DNA from: Lactobacillus isalae
GTDB taxonomy: Bacteria > Bacillota > Bacilli > Lactobacillales > Lactobacillaceae
Length of the DNA: 64,000 bases
Direction: 5' to 3'
Assembly: GCF_947539375.1 (NCBI RefSeq)
Contig: NZ_OX443569.1
Span: 2,046,001-2,110,000 of the forward strand
Shown here: piece by piece, positions 42,783-53,961 of the stretch
Layout: each line of letters opens with the position of its first letter
Numbering within the stretch: the stretch's first letter is position 1
Notes under the pieces: model-generated
Database searches by the model: none
The model's input: only the letters and a program-made list of their open reading frames with translations
What the model was told of the DNA's origin: nothing
Program-made: the position numbers and the translations under genes

Positions 42783-43451
42783 ATGGGTCAAAAGATTAAC
42801 CCAAATGGTTTCCGTCTCGGTGTTAACCGTGATTGGGAAGCAAAGTGGTATGCAGACAAAAACTACGCTGACACTTTAAATGAAGATTTACGTATTAGAA
42901 AGTTCATCTCTGAAAAGTTAGCTGATGCATCTGTTTCCACTGTGGAAATTGAACGTGCTGCAAACAGAATTAACATTTCTATCCACACTGCTAAGCCAGG
43001 TATGGTTATTGGTAAAGGCGGTAAGGAAGTCGAAGCTTTAAGAAAAGAACTTAGCGCTTTAACTAAGAAGAACGTTCACATTAATATTGTTGAAATTAAG
43101 AAGCCTGATTTAGATGCTAAATTAGTTGGTGAAGGTATTGCTCGTCAACTTGAAGCAAGAATTGCATTTAGACGTGCAACTCGTCAAGCAACTCAAAGAT
43201 CTATGCGTTCTGGTGCCAAGGGTATCAAGGTTCAAACTGCTGGTCGTTTGAATGGTGCTGATATGGCCAGAAGAGAATGGCATACTGAAGGTAGTGTTCC
43301 ACTTCATACTTTAAGAGCAGATATTGATTATGCTTGGGTAGAAGCTGCAACTACTTATGGTCAAATTGGTGTTAAGGTTTGGATTAATCGTGGTGAAATT
43401 TTACCACAACGTAAGAACAAACCTTCTAAGAAAGCGAAGGGAGGAAACTAA
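42783..43451 (+). CDS. rpsC: 30S ribosomal protein S3
   Basis: A 222-residue protein at the mRNA entry site with helicase activity in the ribosome. It has [14 protein letters not shown] at the N-terminus and a KH domain with [14 protein letters not shown] near residue 75. GGGAGG precedes the ATG. Confidence 0.98.
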   Translation: MGQKINPNGFRLGVNRDWEAKWYADKNYADTLNEDLRIRKFISEKLADASVSTVEIERAANRINISIHTAKPGMVIGKGGKEVEALRKELSALTKKNVHINIVEIKKPDLDAKLVGEGIARQLEARIAFRRATRQATQRSMRSGAKGIKVQTAGRLNGADMARREWHTEGSVPLHTLRADIDYAWVEAATTYGQIGVKVWINRGEILPQRKNKPSKKAKGGN

Positions 43452-43453
43452 TA

Positions 43454-43891
43454 GTGTTAGTACCTAAGCGTGTAAAGCACCGTCGTGAATTTCGCGGTAA
43501 GATGCGTGGTGAAGCCAAAGGTGGAAAGACCATTGCATTTGGTGAATATGGTTTAGAAGCTGTTGAATCTCACTGGATTACTAATAGACAAATCGAAGCT
43601 GCTCGTATTGCTATGACTCGTTTCATGAAGCGTGGCGGACGTGTTTGGATTAGAATCTTCCCACAAAAATCCTACACTGCAAAAGGTGTTGGTGTTCGTA
43701 TGGGTTCCGGTAAAGGTGCACCAGCTGGTTGGGTAGCAGTTGTTAAAAGAGGCAAGATTATGTTTGAAATCGGTGGCGTTTCAGAAGACGTTGCTCGTGA
43801 AGCTTTAAGACTTGCTTCAAACAAGCTTCCAATTAAGACTAAGTTTGTTAAGAAGAGTTCGGAAGTAGGTGGCGAATCTAATGAAGGCTAA
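43454..43891 (+). CDS. rplP: 50S ribosomal protein L16
   Basis: A 145-residue protein near the A-site tRNA. Conserved [19 protein letters not shown] and [18 protein letters not shown] are present. It starts with GTG two bases after rpsC, and its end overlaps rpmC by 11 bases. Confidence 0.97.
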   Translation: MLVPKRVKHRREFRGKMRGEAKGGKTIAFGEYGLEAVESHWITNRQIEAARIAMTRFMKRGGRVWIRIFPQKSYTAKGVGVRMGSGKGAPAGWVAVVKRGKIMFEIGGVSEDVAREALRLASNKLPIKTKFVKKSSEVGGESNEG

Positions 43892-44078
43892 AGATATCAG
43901 AGCATTAACCACTGATCAAATGTTAGAAAAGGAAAAGCAATATAAAGAAGAACTTTTTAATTTGCGTTTCCAACAAGCAACGGGTCAATTAGAGAACACC
44001 GCTCGCTTGAGACAAGTCCGCAAGAACATTGCTAGAATTAAGACAATTCTTAGCGAAAAAGAATTGAGCAAGAATTAG
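43881..44078 (+). CDS. rpmC: 50S ribosomal protein L29
   Basis: A 65-residue helical protein at the tunnel exit. It reads [20 protein letters not shown] and includes [20 protein letters not shown], the family core. I chose the ATG at 43881, inside the rplP end; an earlier in-frame start would only add a few residues. Overlap of rplP with rpmC is usual. Confidence 0.96.
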   Translation: MKAKDIRALTTDQMLEKEKQYKEELFNLRFQQATGQLENTARLRQVRKNIARIKTILSEKELSKN

Positions 44079-44100
44079 TTAACGGAAGGGAGTTATTAAC

Positions 44101-44367
44101 TTGAGCGAAACTAACGAAAGAAATAATCGTCACGTATACCAAGGTCGAGTTGTTTCTGACAAGATGGATAAGACTATTACAGTTGTTGTAGATACTTACA
44201 AGAACCACCCTGTTTATAAGAAGCGTATCAAGTACTCAAAGAAGTATTACGCTCACGATGAAAACAACGAAGCTAAGATTGGCGATACTGTTCGTATCAT
44301 GGAAACCCGTCCATTATCACATGCGAAGCGTTACCGTCTAACTAAGATTGTTAAGAAGTCAATTTAA
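44101..44367 (+). CDS. rpsQ: 30S ribosomal protein S17
   Basis: An 88-residue OB-fold protein of the 30S body. Core [20 protein letters not shown] and the end [18 protein letters not shown] are typical. It starts with TTG at 44101 after GGAAGGGAG. Confidence 0.97.
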   Translation: MSETNERNNRHVYQGRVVSDKMDKTITVVVDTYKNHPVYKKRIKYSKKYYAHDENNEAKIGDTVRIMETRPLSHAKRYRLTKIVKKSI

Positions 44368-44400
44368 TTACGCGGATTTTATTGAGGGGAGGATAAACTA

Positions 44401-44769
44401 GTGATCCAACACGAAAGCCGTTTAAAGGTTGCTGACAACTCCGGTGCAAGAGAACTCCTAGTTATCAAGATTTTAGGTGGTTCTAAGCGTAAGACCGGTA
44501 ATATTGGTGATATCGTAGTTGCTGCTGTTAAACAAGCAACACCAGGTGGCGTTGTCAAAAAAGGTGATGTTGTTAAAGCAGTTATTGTTAGAACAAAATC
44601 AGGTGCACGCCGTGAAGATGGTTCATACATCAAGTTCGACGAAAATGCAGCAGTTGTAATTAATGCTGATAAGAGTCCTCGTGGAACTCGTATTTTTGGG
44701 CCTGTAGCCCGTGAACTGCGTGAGCACGATTTCATGAAGATCGTATCTCTTGCTCCTGAAGTCTTATAA
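44401..44769 (+). CDS. rplN: 50S ribosomal protein L14
   Basis: A 122-residue protein at the subunit interface and first gene of the classical spc group. It shows [20 protein letters not shown] and [13 protein letters not shown]. It starts with GTG at 44401 after GGGGAGG. Confidence 0.98.
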   Translation: MIQHESRLKVADNSGARELLVIKILGGSKRKTGNIGDIVVAAVKQATPGGVVKKGDVVKAVIVRTKSGARREDGSYIKFDENAAVVINADKSPRGTRIFGPVARELREHDFMKIVSLAPEVL

Positions 44770-44789
44770 TTTTTTAGGGAGGTGCACTG

Positions 44790-45029
44790 ATGTTTGTTAA
44801 AACAGGTGACAAAGTAAAAGTTATTGCCGGTAAAGATAAAGGCAAAGAAGGCACTGTACTTTCAGTCAACGCCAAGACTAACCGTATCGTTGTCAAAGGT
44901 GTTAATAAGATCAAAAAGCATGAGAAACCTTCACAAACCAACGCTAATGGTGGTGTGGTAGAAAAAGAAGGTTCTATCCATGCATCTAATGTAAAAGTTA
45001 TTGCTAAAAAAGAAGATAACAACAAATAG
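44790..45029 (+). CDS. rplX: 50S ribosomal protein L24
   Basis: A 79-residue KOW-domain protein that initiates 50S assembly. The motif [20 protein letters not shown] at the N-terminus is the KOW signature. It is short compared with the usual ~100 residues because the C-terminal extension is reduced, a common state in lactobacilli. GGGAGG precedes the ATG. Confidence 0.96.
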   Translation: MFVKTGDKVKVIAGKDKGKEGTVLSVNAKTNRIVVKGVNKIKKHEKPSQTNANGGVVEKEGSIHASNVKVIAKKEDNNK

Positions 45030-45043
45030 GAGGGAGGACGCAC

Positions 45044-45586
45044 ATGGCAAACAGTTTAGTAGAAAAATATTCAAATGAAATCGCACCAGCTATGAACAAG
45101 AAGTTTAATTACGATTCAGTTATGGAAATTCCTAAGATTGATAAAATCGTTTTAAACATGGGTGTCGGTGATGCAGTTTCTAATGCTAAGAATCTTGATG
45201 AAGCTGTAGAAGAATTGACTTTAATCTCAGGTCAAAAGCCTTTGATTACTAAAGCTAAGAAATCAATCGCTAACTTCCGTTTACGTGAAGGTATGTCTAT
45301 CGGTGCTAAGGTTACTCTTAGAGGCGACAGAATGTACGATTTCTTATACAAATTAATCAACGTTTCTCTTCCTCGAGTTCGTGATTTCCGTGGGATTAGT
45401 TCTAGATCATTTGATGGTCGTGGTAACTACACTTTAGGTATCAAGGAACAATTGATTTTCCCAGAAATTGATTACGACAAGGTAAACCGTGTTAGAGGTT
45501 TGGACGTTGTTATTGTAACTACTGCCAATACTGATGAAGAAGCTCGTGAACTTCTTACTGAGTTTGGTATGCCTTTTGCTAAATAA
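45044..45586 (+). CDS. rplE: 50S ribosomal protein L5
   Basis: A 180-residue protein binding 5S rRNA in the central protuberance. Conserved [14 protein letters not shown] and [20 protein letters not shown] are present. GGAGGGAGG lies upstream. Confidence 0.98.
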   Translation: MANSLVEKYSNEIAPAMNKKFNYDSVMEIPKIDKIVLNMGVGDAVSNAKNLDEAVEELTLISGQKPLITKAKKSIANFRLREGMSIGAKVTLRGDRMYDFLYKLINVSLPRVRDFRGISSRSFDGRGNYTLGIKEQLIFPEIDYDKVNRVRGLDVVIVTTANTDEEARELLTEFGMPFAK

Positions 45587-45600
45587 TTTGGAGGACATTA

Positions 45601-45786
45601 ATGGCTAAAACATCACAAATCGTCAGAAATCATCGTCCTGCTAAGTTTTCATCTCGTGAATACACTCGTTGCGAGAGATGTGGCCGTCCACACTCTGTTT
45701 ACCGCAAGTTCAAATTATGCCGTATTTGCTTAAAAGACTTAGCACACAAGGGTCAAATTCCTGGTGTTAAAAAGGCAAGTTGGTAA
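45601..45786 (+). CDS. rpsZ: 30S ribosomal protein S14, zinc-binding type Z
   Basis: A 61-residue S14 of the short zinc form: CERC near residue 24 and CRIC near 40 form the zinc site. In zinc-poor cells many Firmicutes switch to a longer zinc-free S14 encoded elsewhere. GGAGG precedes the ATG. Confidence 0.97.
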   Translation: MAKTSQIVRNHRPAKFSSREYTRCERCGRPHSVYRKFKLCRICLKDLAHKGQIPGVKKASW

Positions 45787-45810
45787 TTAACGGTAAAGGA
45801 GGCAAATTAA

Positions 45811-46209
45811 ATGGTCATGACAGATCCTATTGCAGATTACTTGACTAGAATTAGAAATGCTAACATGGCAAAGCACAGTTCTGTTGAGATTCCTGCATCA
45901 TCAATGAAGAAATCACTTAGTGAAATCTTAAAGAACGAAGGCTTTATTCGCGATTACCAAGTTGAAGATGACAACAAACAAGGTATGATCAAGATTTTCT
46001 TGAAGTACGGTCCTAATAACGAACGTGTTATTTCAGGTTTAAAGCGTATTTCTAAGCCTGGTTTAAGAAATTACGTAAGTGCAGAAAACTTACCAAAAGT
46101 TCTTAATGGTCTTGGTATTGCTATCATTTCTACTTCTGCAGGTGTGATTACTGATAAAGAAGCTAGAGAAAAGAACGTCGGCGGCGAAGTTATTGCTTAC
46201 GTTTGGTAA
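45811..46209 (+). CDS. rpsH: 30S ribosomal protein S8
   Basis: A 132-residue 16S rRNA-binding protein; in E. coli it represses the spc operon. It has [19 protein letters not shown] at the N-terminus and the [20 protein letters not shown] signature. ATG 45811 is 8 bases after AAGGAGG; ATG 45817 is also possible. Confidence 0.97.
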
Positions 46210-46233
46210 TTTTGACAGAAAGGAGAACTATTA

Positions 46234-46764
46234 ATGAGCCGAATTGGTTTAAAGGTCATCGAGGTTCCTGAAAAGGTCACAGTTACCAAGAATGGTGACG
46301 ACATCACTGTTAAGGGACCAAAAGGTGAACTTACTAGATACTTTGATCCACGCATTACCTTTGAACAAAAAGATGGAGAAATTCATTTTAGTCGTTCAAG
46401 TGAAGCTGATAAAGCTCTTCATGGTACTGAAAGAGCAAATCTTGCTTCCATGATTGAAGGTGTAACTGATGGATATGTTAAGAAGTTAACTTTAGTTGGT
46501 GTTGGATACCGTGCAGTTGCACAAGGTAAGAAATTAACATTAAATGTTGGTTACTCTCACCCAGTTGAATTTGAAGCACCAGAAGGTATTACTGTTAAAA
46601 CTCCATCAGCAACTTCAATTGAAATTGAAGGTATTTCAAAACAAGTTGTAGGTCAATTTGCGGCAGAAATTCGTGATGTTCGTCCACCAGAACCTTACAA
46701 GGGTAAAGGTATTCGTTACGAAGATGAATATGTACGTCGCAAGGAAGGTAAGACTGGTAAATAA
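46234..46764 (+). CDS. rplF: 50S ribosomal protein L6
   Basis: A 176-residue two-domain protein near the factor-binding site. The C-terminal signature [20 protein letters not shown] is present. AAAGGAG precedes the ATG. Confidence 0.98.
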
Positions 46765-46791
46765 TAAATAGAAAATTTTTGAGGTGAAATT

Positions 46792-47151
46792 GTGATTTCT
46801 AAACCAGATAAAAACAAATTACGCTTAAAGCGTCATAAACGTATTCGTGGAAAGATTTCTGGTACTGCTGAGCGCCCACGCTTAAGTGTTTTCCGTTCAA
46901 ACAAAAACATCTACGCTCAATTAATTGATGATGTAGAGGGTGTAACGCTTGCAAGTGCCTCAACAAATGATAAAAACATTTCAGCTGAAGGTTCTAAAAT
47001 GGAACAAGCTGCTGAAGTAGGTAAAGCTTTAGCTGAAACTGCTGCTAAGAAGAACATCAAGAGTGTTGTATTTGATAGAAGTGGTTACTTATACCACGGT
47101 CGTGTACAAGCTCTTGCTGATGCAGCACGTGAAAACGGATTAGAATTCTAG
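46792..47151 (+). CDS. rplR: 50S ribosomal protein L18
   Basis: A 119-residue 5S rRNA-binding protein. [20 protein letters not shown] near the N-terminus and [20 protein letters not shown] near the C-terminus are typical. It starts with GTG at 46792 after GAGGTG. Confidence 0.97.
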
Positions 47152-47168
47152 GAAAGGAGAATTAACTA

Positions 47169-47693
47169 ATGGCAAACCGCAACGATTCTCGTAGAGATTC
47201 TCGTAAAGATCGTAAAAAAGACGATATTGAAGATCAATTAGTAGCAATTAACCGGATCACCAAGGTTGTTAAGGGTGGTCGTCGCATGAGATTTGCTGCT
47301 GTTGTAATCGTCGGCGATAGAAAAGGTCATGTAGGTTTTGGTACTGGTAAGGCTCAAGAAGTCCCAGAAGCTATCCGCAAGGCTGTTGAAGCTGGTAAAA
47401 AGAGAATGATTAAGGTACCTACTGTTGGTACTACTATTCCACATGAAGTTATGGGCCATTACGGTTCTGGTAACATTATGTTGAAGCCTGCTGAAGCTGG
47501 TTCTGGTGTTGCTGCTGGTGGTGCTGTTCGTATTATCATGGATTTAGCTGGTATTTCAGATGTTACTTCTAAATCACTTGGTTCAAATACACCAATCAAT
47601 GTTATCCGTGCTACTATGGACGGTTTGAGTAAGTTAAAGACTCGTGAAGATGTTTTGAAACTTCGTGAGTCAGCAAAAAGCTTAGAAGATTAA
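47169..47693 (+). CDS. rpsE: 30S ribosomal protein S5
   Basis: A 174-residue protein of translational accuracy. An acidic-basic N-terminal tail leads into [20 protein letters not shown] and the C-terminal S5 domain with [23 protein letters not shown] precedes the ATG. Confidence 0.98.
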   Translation: MANRNDSRRDSRKDRKKDDIEDQLVAINRITKVVKGGRRMRFAAVVIVGDRKGHVGFGTGKAQEVPEAIRKAVEAGKKRMIKVPTVGTTIPHEVMGHYGSGNIMLKPAEAGSGVAAGGAVRIIMDLAGISDVTSKSLGSNTPINVIRATMDGLSKLKTREDVLKLRESAKSLED

Positions 47694-47705
47694 GGAGATT
47701 AAATA

Positions 47706-47888
47706 ATGGATTTAAAAGTTACCTTAATTAAAAGCGTCGCACACCGTCTTCCAAAACAAAGAAAAATTGTTAAAGCTCTTGGTCTTGGTAAGGTAAATAG
47801 CACTGTTGTTCTTCCAGACAACGCTGCAACTCGTGGCGCTTTATTGAAGATTGCTCACCTGATCTCAGTTGAAGAGGTTAATAAGTAA
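47706..47888 (+). CDS. rpmD: 50S ribosomal protein L30
   Basis: A 60-residue protein with the family core [20 protein letters not shown]. It lies 12 bases after rpsE, behind AAGGAG. Confidence 0.97.
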
Positions 47889-47913
47889 TTAGAATCCAAG
47901 GAGGTGCCAATTA

Positions 47914-48354
47914 ATGAAGCTTAATGAATTAAAACCAAATGAAGGTTCACGTCGCAACAGAAAGCGTGTTGGTCGTGGTACTTCTAGTGGTTACGGTAAA
48001 ACTGCTGGTCGTGGTCAAAAAGGTCAATTAGCTCGTACTGGTGGTAAGACTCGTTTAGGTTTCGAAGGTGGTCAAATGCCATTATTCAGAAGAATGCCTA
48101 AGCGTGGTTTCAAGAATGTTAACCGCAAAGAATACGCTATTATTAATTTAAATGATTTAAACAGATTTGATGATGGTAGTGAAGTAACTATCGATACATT
48201 GAAATCATCAGGTTTAGTTAAAAAAGAACTTGCAGGAGTTAAGTTGTTAGCTAACGGTGAATTAAAGGTTAAGTTAACTGTAAAAGTTAACAAAGCCTCA
48301 GAAGCTGCTAAAAAAGCTGTTGAAGCCGCTGGCGGAACTGTTGAGGTGATCTAA
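47914..48354 (+). CDS. rplO: 50S ribosomal protein L15
   Basis: A 146-residue assembly protein. The Gly/Arg-rich N-terminus ([20 protein letters not shown]) and [18 protein letters not shown] are hallmarks. Its stop overlaps the secY start by one base. Confidence 0.98.
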   Translation: MKLNELKPNEGSRRNRKRVGRGTSSGYGKTAGRGQKGQLARTGGKTRLGFEGGQMPLFRRMPKRGFKNVNRKEYAIINLNDLNRFDDGSEVTIDTLKSSGLVKKELAGVKLLANGELKVKLTVKVNKASEAAKKAVEAAGGTVEVI

Positions 48355-49649
48355 TGTTCTCGACCTTGAAGAACGCCTTTAAGGATAAAGATATTAGATC
48401 AAAGATCTTTTTTACTCTCTTTATCCTATTGCTTTATCGAATCGGAGCTAATATTACTGTTCCGGGAGTTAATGCAAAAGCTATTACACGGGTTGCACAG
48501 ACTGGTTTAGTCCCAATGTTGGATACAGTTAGTGGTGGTGGATTAGATACATATTCAATCTTTTCACTTGGTGTTTCACCTTACATTACTGCTCAGATTG
48601 TTATCCAATTACTCCAAATGGACATTGTTCCTAAGTTAGTTGAGTGGGGGAAACAAGGAGAGGTTGGAAGACGAAAGACAAATCAGGTAACGCGTTATCT
48701 TACGTTAGTCGTTGCTTTTGTTCAAAGTCTAGGAATTACTCTTGGTTTTAACGTTTTAACTGAAATGGGTTTGGTTAAAACGCAAACCCCTCAAACCTAT
48801 ATTGAGATTGCCATTATTATGACAGCTGGGACAATGCTTTTGACCTGGCTAGGTGATGAAATCACTGATAAGGGTCTTGGAAATGGTGTATCTGTAATTA
48901 TTTTTGCAGGTATCATTGCTCGACTTCCTAATGGAATTTATCAGTTATTTAAAGATTTCATTATTAATAATAGTGCTAGCGATCGTTGGCAAGGGATTTT
49001 GTTCTTCATCGCGATCATTATTGCCATTTTACTAGTAACTCAATTTGTTACATGGTTTCAACAGGCTGATTTACGAGTACCTATTCAATATACTCGTAGA
49101 GCAGCAACAAGTGGCTCCGAAAGTTTCCTACCGCTAAAGGTTAACGTTTCTGGAGTTATTCCAGTTATTTTTGCCAGTTCCTTTATTATTACACCAGCTA
49201 CAATTTTGATGGCTTTCCAAAGATCTCATGGAAATGAACAATGGTTTAAGATTTGTAATCAAATATTTAGTTTACAAACCACACCGGGTGCATTAATTTA
49301 TACACTATTAATTATCTTGTTCACTTTCTTCTATGCCTTTGTTCAAGTAAATCCAGAAAAGTTGGCTGAGAACTTGCAAAAGCAAGGAGCCTACATTCCT
49401 AGCGTTTGGCCAGGAAAAGATACACAAAAATATGTATCTAAAATTTTGATTAGATTATCTACAGTAGGTGCGGTATTTTTAGGCCTTGTTGCCTTATTAC
49501 CACAACTTGCTACAAATATTTTTGGTTTACCAAGTTCAATTGGTCTTGGTGGAACTAGTCTTTTAATCGTTATTGGTGTGGTTTTAGAATTAGCTCGTCA
49601 AGTTGATGGGTTGCTAATGAAACGCGAATACGTTGGATTTATTAGATAG
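48354..49649 (+). CDS. secY: Protein translocase subunit SecY
   Basis: Channel subunit of the Sec translocon, 431 residues with ten predicted membrane helices. Plug region and helix 2 show [20 protein letters not shown]; the large loop carries [20 protein letters not shown]; the cytoplasmic C-terminus ends with [22 protein letters not shown] within the rplO end is the binding site. The GC content and translation coupling match the ribosomal cluster. Confidence 0.97.
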   Translation: MFSTLKNAFKDKDIRSKIFFTLFILLLYRIGANITVPGVNAKAITRVAQTGLVPMLDTVSGGGLDTYSIFSLGVSPYITAQIVIQLLQMDIVPKLVEWGKQGEVGRRKTNQVTRYLTLVVAFVQSLGITLGFNVLTEMGLVKTQTPQTYIEIAIIMTAGTMLLTWLGDEITDKGLGNGVSVIIFAGIIARLPNGIYQLFKDFIINNSASDRWQGILFFIAIIIAILLVTQFVTWFQQADLRVPIQYTRRAATSGSESFLPLKVNVSGVIPVIFASSFIITPATILMAFQRSHGNEQWFKICNQIFSLQTTPGALIYTLLIILFTFFYAFVQVNPEKLAENLQKQGAYIPSVWPGKDTQKYVSKILIRLSTVGAVFLGLVALLPQLATNIFGLPSSIGLGGTSLLIVIGVVLELARQVDGLLMKREYVGFIR

Positions 49650-49660
49650 TAAGGATAAAA

Positions 49661-50314
49661 ATGATTAATTTAATTCTTTTAGGTTTGCCTGGTGCAGGCA
49701 AAGGAACAGCTTCTGAAAGCATTGTGGATAAGTATCACTTGGCACATATTTCTACTGGTGATATGTTTAGAGAAGCTATGGCTAATGAAACTCCAGTTGG
49801 TTTAGAAGCTAAAAGTTATATCGATAAAGGAAACTTAGTGCCTGATGAGGTTACTGCTAAGTTAGTTGAAGAACGACTTAAGCAACCTGACACTAAGAAT
49901 GGATTCATCTTAGATGGATTTCCAAGAACCACTGTTCAAGCAGAACTTCTTGAAGGTATAACTAAACGGTTGGAAAAACCGTTAACTAATGTAATTGCAA
50001 TTGATGTTGATGAAGATGTTTTAATCAAGCGTTTATCAGCACGTTACATTTGTAAAAATTGTGGTGCAACTTACAACAAGATTTCAAATCCAACTAAGGT
50101 AGAAGGGACTTGTGATCGTTGCGGCGGACATGAATTTTTCCAACGTGAGGATGACAAGCCAGAAGTTGTTAAAAATCGCTTAGAAGTTAACAAGAAAATG
50201 AATACCCCTCTTCGTGATTTTTATGAAGAAAAGGGAATTCTTTCAACTGTTAACGGTGAACAAACTCCGGAAAAAGTATTTGAAGACATTGACAAAATTT
50301 TAAGTAAAGACTAG
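49661..50314 (+). CDS. adk: Adenylate kinase
   Basis: Interconverts ATP, AMP and ADP; 217 residues. The P-loop GLPGAGKGT is at residues 7-15, the AMP site at STGDMFR near 31, and DGFPRT near 85. The lid is of the zinc type: CKNC (near 130) and CDRC (near 150), a Gram-positive feature. It starts 11 bases after secY. Confidence 0.97.
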   Translation: MINLILLGLPGAGKGTASESIVDKYHLAHISTGDMFREAMANETPVGLEAKSYIDKGNLVPDEVTAKLVEERLKQPDTKNGFILDGFPRTTVQAELLEGITKRLEKPLTNVIAIDVDEDVLIKRLSARYICKNCGATYNKISNPTKVEGTCDRCGGHEFFQREDDKPEVVKNRLEVNKKMNTPLRDFYEEKGILSTVNGEQTPEKVFEDIDKILSKD

Positions 50315-50321
50315 TCTGTTA

Positions 50322-50349
50322 TTGTTTTTTTTACATTCCGTGTTATAAT
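50322..50349 (+). promoter_or_regulatory. Internal promoter before infA
   Basis: -35-like TTGTTT (50322-50327), 16-bp spacer, perfect extended -10 TGTTATAAT (50341-50349). It would give infA, rpmJ and the alpha group an additional start. Confidence 0.6.
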
Positions 50350-50387
50350 GCCTAAGTGTGACTATTTGTTCATGTGGAGGAACAATT

Positions 50388-50609
50388 TTGGCAAAAGAAG
50401 ATGTCATCGAAGTTGAGGGTAAGGTAGTCGATACCTTACCTAATGCTATGTTTAAAGTTGAATTAGAAAATGGTGCAACTATTTTAGCTCATGTTTCTGG
50501 TAAAATCAGAATGCACTACATTAGAATTTTACCTGGTGATAGAGTAACAGTTGAATTATCACCATATGATTTAACTAAGGGTAGGATTACGTATCGTTTT
50601 ATTAAGTAA
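50388..50609 (+). CDS. infA: Translation initiation factor IF-1
   Basis: A 73-residue OB-fold factor that binds the ribosomal A site. It reads [20 protein letters not shown] and ends [15 protein letters not shown] at 50388 is the start, 8 bases after TGGAGG; earlier in-frame starts would precede the binding site. No map gene lies between adk and infA. Confidence 0.96.
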
Positions 50610-50623
50610 TTACGGAGGCAAAC

Positions 50624-50740
50624 ATGAAAGTTAGACCATCTGTTAAACCAATGTGTGAACATTGCAAGATTATCAAAAGACATGGTCGTGTTATGGTGAT
50701 TTGCTCTGCAAACCCTAAGCACAAACAACGTCAAGGTTAA
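50624..50740 (+). CDS. rpmJ: 50S ribosomal protein L36
   Basis: A 38-residue protein beginning [20 protein letters not shown], with zinc ligands C11, C14, C27 and a His near 33. GGAGG lies 8 bases before the ATG. It fills the gap between infA and rpsM, its normal place. Confidence 0.96.
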
Positions 50741-50773
50741 TAGTTATATATTTTTATTAGGAGGTGCAATTTA

Positions 50774-51121
50774 ATGGCACGTATTGCTGGTGTTGACTTA
50801 CCCAGAAATAAAAGAGTTGTAGTCGCATTAACTTATATCTATGGTATTGGTGAACCAACTGCAAAAAAGATTTGTAAAGATGCTGGTATTTCTGAAGATG
50901 TTCGTACTAATGACTTGACTCCAGAAGATCAAGAAAAATTACGTAGCGAAGTAGATAAATATCGTGTTGAAGGTGATCTTCGTCGTGAAGTTAGTCTTAA
51001 CATTAAGCGTTTAGTTGAAATTGGTTCATACCGTGGTATTCGTCACCGTCGTGGCTTGCCAGTTCGTGGTCAAAATACCAAGAATAATGCTCGTACTCGT
51101 AAGGGTTCAAAGAGAAAATAA
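50774..51121 (+). CDS. rpsM: 30S ribosomal protein S13
   Basis: A 115-residue protein of the 30S head contacting tRNA and L5. [20 protein letters not shown] and the basic tail [14 protein letters not shown] are typical. AGGAGGTG precedes the ATG. Confidence 0.98.
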   Translation: MARIAGVDLPRNKRVVVALTYIYGIGEPTAKKICKDAGISEDVRTNDLTPEDQEKLRSEVDKYRVEGDLRREVSLNIKRLVEIGSYRGIRHRRGLPVRGQNTKNNARTRKGSKRK

Positions 51122-51145
51122 TTTATTAAATAGGAGGTTAAGTTA

Positions 51146-51535
51146 ATGGCTGCAAAGAAAACAGCACGTAAACGCCGTGTAAAGAAGCATGTTGAAAGCG
51201 GCGTTGCTCATATTCATTCTACGTTTAACAATACCTTGGTCATGATTACTGACGTACAAGGTAACGCAGTCGCATGGTCTTCCGCTGGTGCTTTAGGTTT
51301 CAAGGGTAGTCGTAAGTCTACACCATTTGCTGCTCAAATGGCCGCAGAAGCAGCTGCAAAATCTGCAATGGATCAAGGCATGAAGCATGTTGAAGTTTCA
51401 GTTAAAGGCCCAGGTGCAGGTCGTGAAGCTGCTATTAGAGCACTTCAAGCTGCAGGTCTTGAAATCACTGCTATTCGCGACGTTACTCCAGTGCCGCACA
51501 ACGGTTCCAGACCACCAAAACGTCGTCGTGTCTAG
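51146..51535 (+). CDS. rpsK: 30S ribosomal protein S11
   Basis: A 129-residue platform protein. It contains [19 protein letters not shown] and the C-terminal [26 protein letters not shown] precedes the ATG. Confidence 0.98.
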   Translation: MAAKKTARKRRVKKHVESGVAHIHSTFNNTLVMITDVQGNAVAWSSAGALGFKGSRKSTPFAAQMAAEAAAKSAMDQGMKHVEVSVKGPGAGREAAIRALQAAGLEITAIRDVTPVPHNGSRPPKRRRV

Positions 51536-51580
51536 TTTATTCCTGCGTGCAGGACATTACGTTTTGAAAGGGGCCCAGTA

Positions 51581-52519
51581 ATGATTGAATTTGAAAAACC
51601 AAATATTACCGTAGTAGACCAAGAGGAGGCATACGGTAAGTTTGTTGTCGAACCACTGGAACGCGGTTTCGGGACTACTTTAGGTAACTCACTCCGTCGA
51701 GTTTTACTTACTTCCATTCCAGGTACGGCACTTTCTTACATTCAGATTGATGGTGTATTACATGAATTTTCAACAGTTCCTGGCGTTAGAGAAGACGTCA
51801 CTAAAATTATTCTTAATTTGAAGAAACTAGAGTTAAAGTCACTCTCAGATGAAGAAAAAATTGCTGAAATCGATGTAACTGGTCCAGCAATCGTAACTGC
51901 TGCTGATTTGAAGGTCGACTCTGATATTGAGGTCTTAAATCCAGATCAATATATTTGTAGTATTGCTGATGGTGGCCATTTGCATATGAACGTTGCGATC
52001 AAATCTGGTCGTGGTTATGTTCCCGCAAGTGAAAACAAGACAGATGACATGCCTATTGGTGTCATCCCCGTTGATTCACTCTTTTCACCAATCAAAAAAG
52101 TTAACTACCAAGTTGAAAGTGCTCGTGTTGGTAAAAGAGACGATTATGACAAATTAACTTTAGAAATTTGGACTGATGGTTCAATCACGCCTAATGATGC
52201 CCTTAGTTTCGCTGCGAAGATTCTTGTAGAACACTTCAAAGTATTTATGTCTACTGATATGGATGCGCAGTTTGATGATGTAATGGTAGAAAAAGAGGAC
52301 GATAAGAACGAGAAGAAGCTTGAGATGACGATCGAAGAGCTTGATCTATCTGTTCGTTCATATAACTGCTTAAAACGTGCAGGAATTAATACTGTTCAAG
52401 AATTAACTGATAAATCTGAAGCAGATATGATGCGCGTACGTAACTTAGGACGTAAGTCATTAGAAGAAGTAAAGAATAAACTTGCCGAACTTGGTCTATC
52501 ACTTCGTCAAGATGACTAA
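51581..52519 (+). CDS. rpoA: DNA-directed RNA polymerase subunit alpha
   Basis: A 312-residue subunit that nucleates polymerase assembly. The N-terminal dimerisation domain shows [20 protein letters not shown] near 27-48. A charged linker (about 228-245) leads to the C-terminal DNA-binding domain with [17 protein letters not shown] and [22 protein letters not shown] precedes the ATG. Confidence 0.98.
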   Translation: MIEFEKPNITVVDQEEAYGKFVVEPLERGFGTTLGNSLRRVLLTSIPGTALSYIQIDGVLHEFSTVPGVREDVTKIILNLKKLELKSLSDEEKIAEIDVTGPAIVTAADLKVDSDIEVLNPDQYICSIADGGHLHMNVAIKSGRGYVPASENKTDDMPIGVIPVDSLFSPIKKVNYQVESARVGKRDDYDKLTLEIWTDGSITPNDALSFAAKILVEHFKVFMSTDMDAQFDDVMVEKEDDKNEKKLEMTIEELDLSVRSYNCLKRAGINTVQELTDKSEADMMRVRNLGRKSLEEVKNKLAELGLSLRQDD

Positions 52520-52545
52520 GTTGGAAAAATAAGGAGGGAAAACTC

Positions 52546-52929
52546 ATGGCATACCGTAAATTAGGTCGCGATAGTGCACACAGAAAAGCAATGCTTAGAG
52601 AAATGACTACTCAATTGATCATGAACGAACGCATTGTTACTACTGAAACCCGTGCTAAAGAAATCCGTAAAACTACCGAAAAAATGATTACTTTAGGTAA
52701 ACGCGGTGATTTAAGTGCTAGAAGAAAGGCTGCTGCTTTTGTTCGTAATGAAATCGCTGATATTCATGAAGAAAAAGATGCAGTTGTTGTAAAATCAGCA
52801 CTTCAAAAACTTTTCAGTGATATTGCACCTCGTTACAAAGACCGTAATGGTGGTTACACTAGAATGTACAAGTTAGCTAACCCACGTAAAGGTGACGCTG
52901 CTCCAATGGTAATCATTGAATTAGTTTAA
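52546..52929 (+). CDS. rplQ: 50S ribosomal protein L17
   Basis: A 127-residue protein near the tunnel exit. [20 protein letters not shown] and [20 protein letters not shown]-like sequence identify it. AGGAGGG precedes the ATG. Last gene of the ribosomal cluster. Confidence 0.98.
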   Translation: MAYRKLGRDSAHRKAMLREMTTQLIMNERIVTTETRAKEIRKTTEKMITLGKRGDLSARRKAAAFVRNEIADIHEEKDAVVVKSALQKLFSDIAPRYKDRNGGYTRMYKLANPRKGDAAPMVIIELV

Positions 52930-53025
52930 TTTCGTAAAATATTAATATTATTATTTTATAAATCTTTCACAAAAGCGAGAATAAGCGTGATGATGGTGGC
53001 TTTTGCCTAGTCTAGCTTAGATGTT

Positions 53026-53057
53026 AAATCATCCCTCTTTGTGGATGATTTTTTTTT
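53026..53057 (+). terminator. Terminator after the ribosomal cluster
   Basis: Stem AAATCATCC / GGATGATTT with an 8-base loop and a long T run. An additional stem CAAAAGC (52970-52976) / GCTTTTG (52999-53005) lies upstream. Confidence 0.9.
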
Positions 53058-53112
53058 GCTCTTTTTTTATAATTGATACAATGATAATTATGAAAAAAGA
53101 GCGGTGATATTT

Positions 53113-53961
53113 ATGAAAGATAATATAGTAACAGTTAAGCATCTTTCTTTTACTTATAGAGATAGTAAAGAACCCGCTGTGAAGGATGTTAGCTTTACCA
53201 TTCCTAAAGGCTCCTGGACGACGTTAGTAGGGCACAATGGAAGTGGAAAATCTACTATTGCACGTTTATTAAATGGAATTCTTTTGCCAGATGATAATAC
53301 TGATACAGTAATTAACATTGATGGAATTACGCTGACGGAAAAAACGATGTGGGATATTAGAGATAGAGTTGGTATTGTATTTCAAAATCCTGATAATCAA
53401 TTTGTTGGAGCGACTGTGGAAGATGATGTAGCTTTTGGATTAGAAAATAGGCAGGTTCCTAGAGCTCAGATGCAGACTATTGTTCATGATGTAATTAATG
53501 AAGTAGATATGCTAGATTTTCAAAAAAGTGAACCGCAGTATCTATCGGGTGGTCAAAAGCAGAGAGTTGCAATTGCTGGAATTTTGGCGATTGGACCAAA
53601 ATTAATCATTTTAGATGAATCAACGAGTATGTTGGATCCCGCTGGTAAAAAGAAGATTCTGACTCTTATTCGAAAATTACAGAAAGAAAAGGATTTGACG
53701 ATATTTTCGATTACTCATGATATTAATGAGGCTGTCCAAGCAGATCAAATTCTAGTTTTGAATCACGGAAAGTTACTTGCAAATGGCTCTCCAAAAGATA
53801 TCTTTAAAGATGAAACTCTAATTAAAAGTGCAGGATTAGATCTTCCCTTATTCTATAAGGTAAAAAATGGGTTGATAAAGCAAGGAATAGATATCCCTAA
53901 AGAAATTACTAATGAGGAAAAGTTGGTGAAGTACTTGTGTCAATTGAATTCAAAAATGTAG
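53113..53961 (+). CDS. ecfA1: Energy-coupling factor transporter ATP-binding protein EcfA1
   Basis: ATPase of the shared ECF module that powers vitamin uptake with exchangeable S components. From ATG 53113 it has 282 residues; GTG 53104 is possible. Walker A GHNGSGKST is near residue 40, the Q-loop FQNPDNQFVGATVEDDVAFG near 90, the signature LSGGQKQR near 145, and Walker B LDESTSMLDP near 167; the DES form is usual in EcfA1. Its end overlaps ecfA2 by 25 bases. Confidence 0.94.
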   Translation: MKDNIVTVKHLSFTYRDSKEPAVKDVSFTIPKGSWTTLVGHNGSGKSTIARLLNGILLPDDNTDTVINIDGITLTEKTMWDIRDRVGIVFQNPDNQFVGATVEDDVAFGLENRQVPRAQMQTIVHDVINEVDMLDFQKSEPQYLSGGQKQRVAIAGILAIGPKLIILDESTSMLDPAGKKKILTLIRKLQKEKDLTIFSITHDINEAVQADQILVLNHGKLLANGSPKDIFKDETLIKSAGLDLPLFYKVKNGLIKQGIDIPKEITNEEKLVKYLCQLNSKM

